From: Clostridiales bacterium
GTDB taxonomy: Bacteria; Bacillota; Clostridia; Oscillospirales; QAMX01
Assembly (NCBI GenBank): GCA_003149835.1
Contig: QAMX01000163.1
Location: 1-15,232, forward strand
DNA: 15,232 bases
Direction: 5' to 3'
Under the pieces are notes generated by a model. That model made no database searches, was not told the DNA's origin, and was given only the letters and a program-made list of their open reading frames with translations. This document shows, one piece after another, positions 13,561 through 15,232 of this stretch. Numbering within the stretch: position 1 is the first letter of the stretch; every line of letters starts with the position of its first letter. A program made the position numbers and the translations under genes.

Positions 13561-13589
13561 TTGACTTTTTGGGGGAAGGAGGTTATAAT
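13561..13589 (+). promoter_or_regulatory. Strong sigma-A promoter for the solute-binding protein
   Basis: TTGACT (13561-13566, five of six), a 17-base spacer and a perfect TATAAT (13584-13589). It is the best promoter in the window. The start is predicted at about 13596, 66 bases before the ATG. Strong expression suits a binding protein. Confidence 0.85.
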
Positions 13590-13639
13590 GACGTCAATGA
13601 TTGCGCGTTCTATTTGATTTCGATAAAATGACGCGCAAT
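13589..13639 (+). promoter_or_regulatory. Operator-like palindrome and leader hairpin before the solute-binding gene
   Basis: Two symmetric elements follow the -10 box. TGACGTCA (13589-13596) is a perfect eight-base palindrome overlapping the end of the -10 and the predicted start. Downstream, ATTGCGCGT (13600-13608) and ACGCGCAAT (13631-13639) are perfectly complementary over nine bases around a 22-base AT-rich loop; the second arm ends five bases before the AAAGGGG ribosome binding site. Either could bind a sugar-responsive repressor, or the hairpin could affect mRNA stability or translation. Confidence 0.55.
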
Positions 13640-13661
13640 AAAGAAAGGGGAATGAAATAGT

Positions 13662-15116
13662 ATGCCCAAGAAGCTACGTATCACAGCGCTGATGCTCGCC
13701 GTGCTGATGCTGACCGGTCTGTTCGCCGCGTGCGGCGAGACGGGGGAGGCGGAGCAGACGACGGCTCCTGACTCGCAGCAGACGACCGCGGCGCCGGATT
13801 CCTCCACAGAGCTTTCGACAGACCCTGCCACAACACCGCAGGCCATTGACGTGAACGGTTATGAATTCTTCCTCGGTGAGTCCCATGGATTTGTCCCGGA
13901 GGAGGGGACGGAGAACGGCGAGGCGTTAAAAGAGATTTACGCCGATATCGAAGAACGCCTCGGTTGTACGATCAATTTCAATAGTCCGGCGAGCGGAAGC
14001 GATCCGGAAATCGAACCCTATCTAACGGCGTTGACCAGCGGCAACAACCTTGCCGACTTCATTCGCTGCCGCCAGTTTATCTGGATTCCGCTGGCTGTGA
14101 ATAACGGTTTGCGGCCGCTTGACACGCCGGAAGTTGCGGCGGCGGGGTTAGAACTCAACAATGAAGAAAACTTCAACCAGTATTACACGCATCTTTCCGA
14201 TTTTCAGGGTCATACCTGGGGCGTGGATATGTCGGGTAAATTCGGCCGTATGTCGTTTGGTCACTGCTATGCGTTTAACAAAGCGCTGACCGAAAAGGCC
14301 GGATATACTGACGAAATGCTGTTTCAAGCCGTACGAGATGGGGAATGGACCTATGAGATGTTCCTGGAAATCGCCAGGAAGGTTGCCGCCGACACCGACG
14401 GAGACGGGATCAACGACTACTGGGGCGTTGCGCTCGACTGCGACGGCAACGAGGTCTGGTCCAACGGCGACGGCCCGATTATCTTTGACGAGGCGAACGG
14501 AAAATGGGTAGCCAATCTCGGCTCTGAGCGCATTGTCAAGGCTTTGGAATTTATGAACTCCATTTCCGGCGACCCGTTTATCCAACTTTCGCTGGAAGGA
14601 GACGCCGTTGCCTCTCGCGGCGACCGCCGCAACAACTTCTATGCCGGTCTGTGCGGCTTTGCGGGGCTGTATGGCCCGAACTTCGGCAAAGACGGAACGT
14701 TCAATATGGAAGATCCGGTCGGTCTGCTGCCGATCCCGAAGGGCCCCGACGCGGATAACTACATCATGAACTTTGTCGATACGGACGTTTATGTCTGCAT
14801 GAGCACGAATCAGGATTGGGAAAAGAGCGCCTATATCATGAACGAAATCGGCAAAGCGGTCTGCGACTACGACGAATATAAGGACTATATCGCCGAAAGC
14901 TTGCAGAACGATGAAGGCTCAATCGAGATGCTTTTTGAGTACTGCCTGCCGAACGCGATGATGAACATCGCCAAGTGCAGCGAGGAGATGTACCAGATTA
15001 CCCGCTACCAGTTCTATGACGCGGTGTATAAGGGAACGCTGACGCCGCGCGCCGCGGCCGAGACGTATCAGTCGCTGATGCAGGCGGAGCTGGATAAAGT
15101 GTTTAAGCAGGACTGA
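13662..15116 (+). CDS. ABC transporter extracellular solute-binding lipoprotein (family 1-like)
   Basis: A 484-residue secreted lipoprotein that would capture a sugar or oligosaccharide for an ABC importer. The signal peptide is basic (MPKK) with a hydrophobic core and a lipobox LFAAC, so C24 is the lipidated residue. A linker rich in Thr, Ser and Asp (about 30-60) follows, then the binding domain. GEWTYEMFLEIARKVAADTDGDG (227-249) spans the segment typical of family 1 binding proteins, and DTDGDGIND (244-252) resembles a calcium-binding loop, also common there. AAGAAAGGGG precedes the ATG by about 11 bases. It has its own strong promoter. No permease or ATPase gene follows in the remaining 116 bases, and the hairpin there points to a convergent gene, so the transport partners may lie elsewhere. 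Base composition is slightly less GC-rich than the minus-strand genes. Confidence 0.9.
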   Translation: MPKKLRITALMLAVLMLTGLFAACGETGEAEQTTAPDSQQTTAAPDSSTELSTDPATTPQAIDVNGYEFFLGESHGFVPEEGTENGEALKEIYADIEERLGCTINFNSPASGSDPEIEPYLTALTSGNNLADFIRCRQFIWIPLAVNNGLRPLDTPEVAAAGLELNNEENFNQYYTHLSDFQGHTWGVDMSGKFGRMSFGHCYAFNKALTEKAGYTDEMLFQAVRDGEWTYEMFLEIARKVAADTDGDGINDYWGVALDCDGNEVWSNGDGPIIFDEANGKWVANLGSERIVKALEFMNSISGDPFIQLSLEGDAVASRGDRRNNFYAGLCGFAGLYGPNFGKDGTFNMEDPVGLLPIPKGPDADNYIMNFVDTDVYVCMSTNQDWEKSAYIMNEIGKAVCDYDEYKDYIAESLQNDEGSIEMLFEYCLPNAMMNIAKCSEEMYQITRYQFYDAVYKGTLTPRAAAETYQSLMQAELDKVFKQD

Positions 15117-15150
15117 GTGGATACAATCAATTGTCAACTCTGAAAAACAT

Positions 15151-15188
15151 GGGAGCCGGTTGGTTTTGGTAAAAGCCAACCGGCTCCC
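15151..15188 (-). terminator. Strong hairpin terminator, T-run on the minus-strand side
   Basis: GGGAGCCGGTTGG (15151-15163) and CCAACCGGCTCCC (15176-15188) form a perfect 13-base stem; the 12-base loop can pair further (TTTT with AAAA). On the minus strand the stem is followed by ATG and then TTTTT (15147-15143), as in an intrinsic terminator for leftward transcription. On the plus strand no T-run follows, so it may only protect the 3' end of the solute-binding mRNA. Confidence 0.7.
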
Positions 15189-15194
15189 GTGCGC

Positions 15195-15232
15195 TCACTC
15201 TGCCGTGGGCGGCGCAGGGCGGGCACGAAAAG
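15195..15232 (-). CDS. Possible C-terminal end of a convergent gene (partial)
   Basis: On the minus strand a frame open from the window edge ends in TGA at 15197-15195 and reads FRARPAPPTAE. Only 12 codons are visible, far too few to identify. The reason to list it is position: the stop is six bases before a strong hairpin whose T-run is oriented for this strand. It could equally be non-coding. Confidence 0.25.
   Translation of the reverse strand, partial: FRARPAPPTAE

Overview
The window looks like chromosomal DNA from a GC-rich member of the Firmicutes/Clostridia (an Oscillospirales-like gut anaerobe is my guess, not proven). The clues are the gene set (DarA c-di-AMP receptor, RicT/YaaT, YaaO-type decarboxylase, FemAB-like transferase), strong AGGAGG-type ribosome binding sites, two well-supported TTG starts and sigma-A promoters of the TTGACT-N17-TATAAT type. 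I see no insertion sequence, phage gene, CRISPR array, tRNA or rRNA.

Eleven genes lie on the minus strand and are read right to left from about 12.5 kb. First comes a six-helix membrane histidine-kinase-like protein (12496-10592), with its own promoter and a perfect palindrome at the predicted transcription start. Next is a cell-envelope group, FemAB-like transferase, alanine racemase and YaaO-like PLP decarboxylase (10346-6728), behind a promoter and a GC-rich leader that could fold as an attenuator. A sugar-phosphate isomerase-like TIM-barrel protein (6671-5844) follows. Then comes a conserved housekeeping cluster: darA, holB (ATGA overlap) and ricT (5614-3410), then rpiA (3107-2412). The last two are a DHHW-type SGNH protein (2253-1132) and a Gfo/Idh/MocA oxidoreductase (1087-17). 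The order yaaO ... darA-holB-ricT is that of the Bacillus subtilis yaaO-tmk-yaaQ-yaaR-holB-yaaT locus, but tmk and yaaR are absent and the isomerase sits where tmk would be.

Two genes on the plus strand diverge from the kinase: a stand-alone protein of the B12-dependent methionine synthase activation-domain family (12846-13502), and a lipoprotein sugar-type ABC solute-binding protein (13662-15116) behind a near-consensus promoter with palindromic elements. A long hairpin after the solute-binding gene has its T-run on the minus-strand side. It sits six bases after a frame on the minus strand that is open to the window edge, so a convergent gene probably enters from the right.

The most unusual item is the kinase-like protein. 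Alignment from memory to its family suggests loss of the phosphoacceptor histidine, the first N-box asparagine and the G1/F-box region, yet the frame is intact, which suggests a pseudokinase. Also worth a look are the regulatory palindromes, the attenuator-like leader, the altered locus order and an alanine racemase with a changed active-site loop. No complete novel multi-gene system was recognised.
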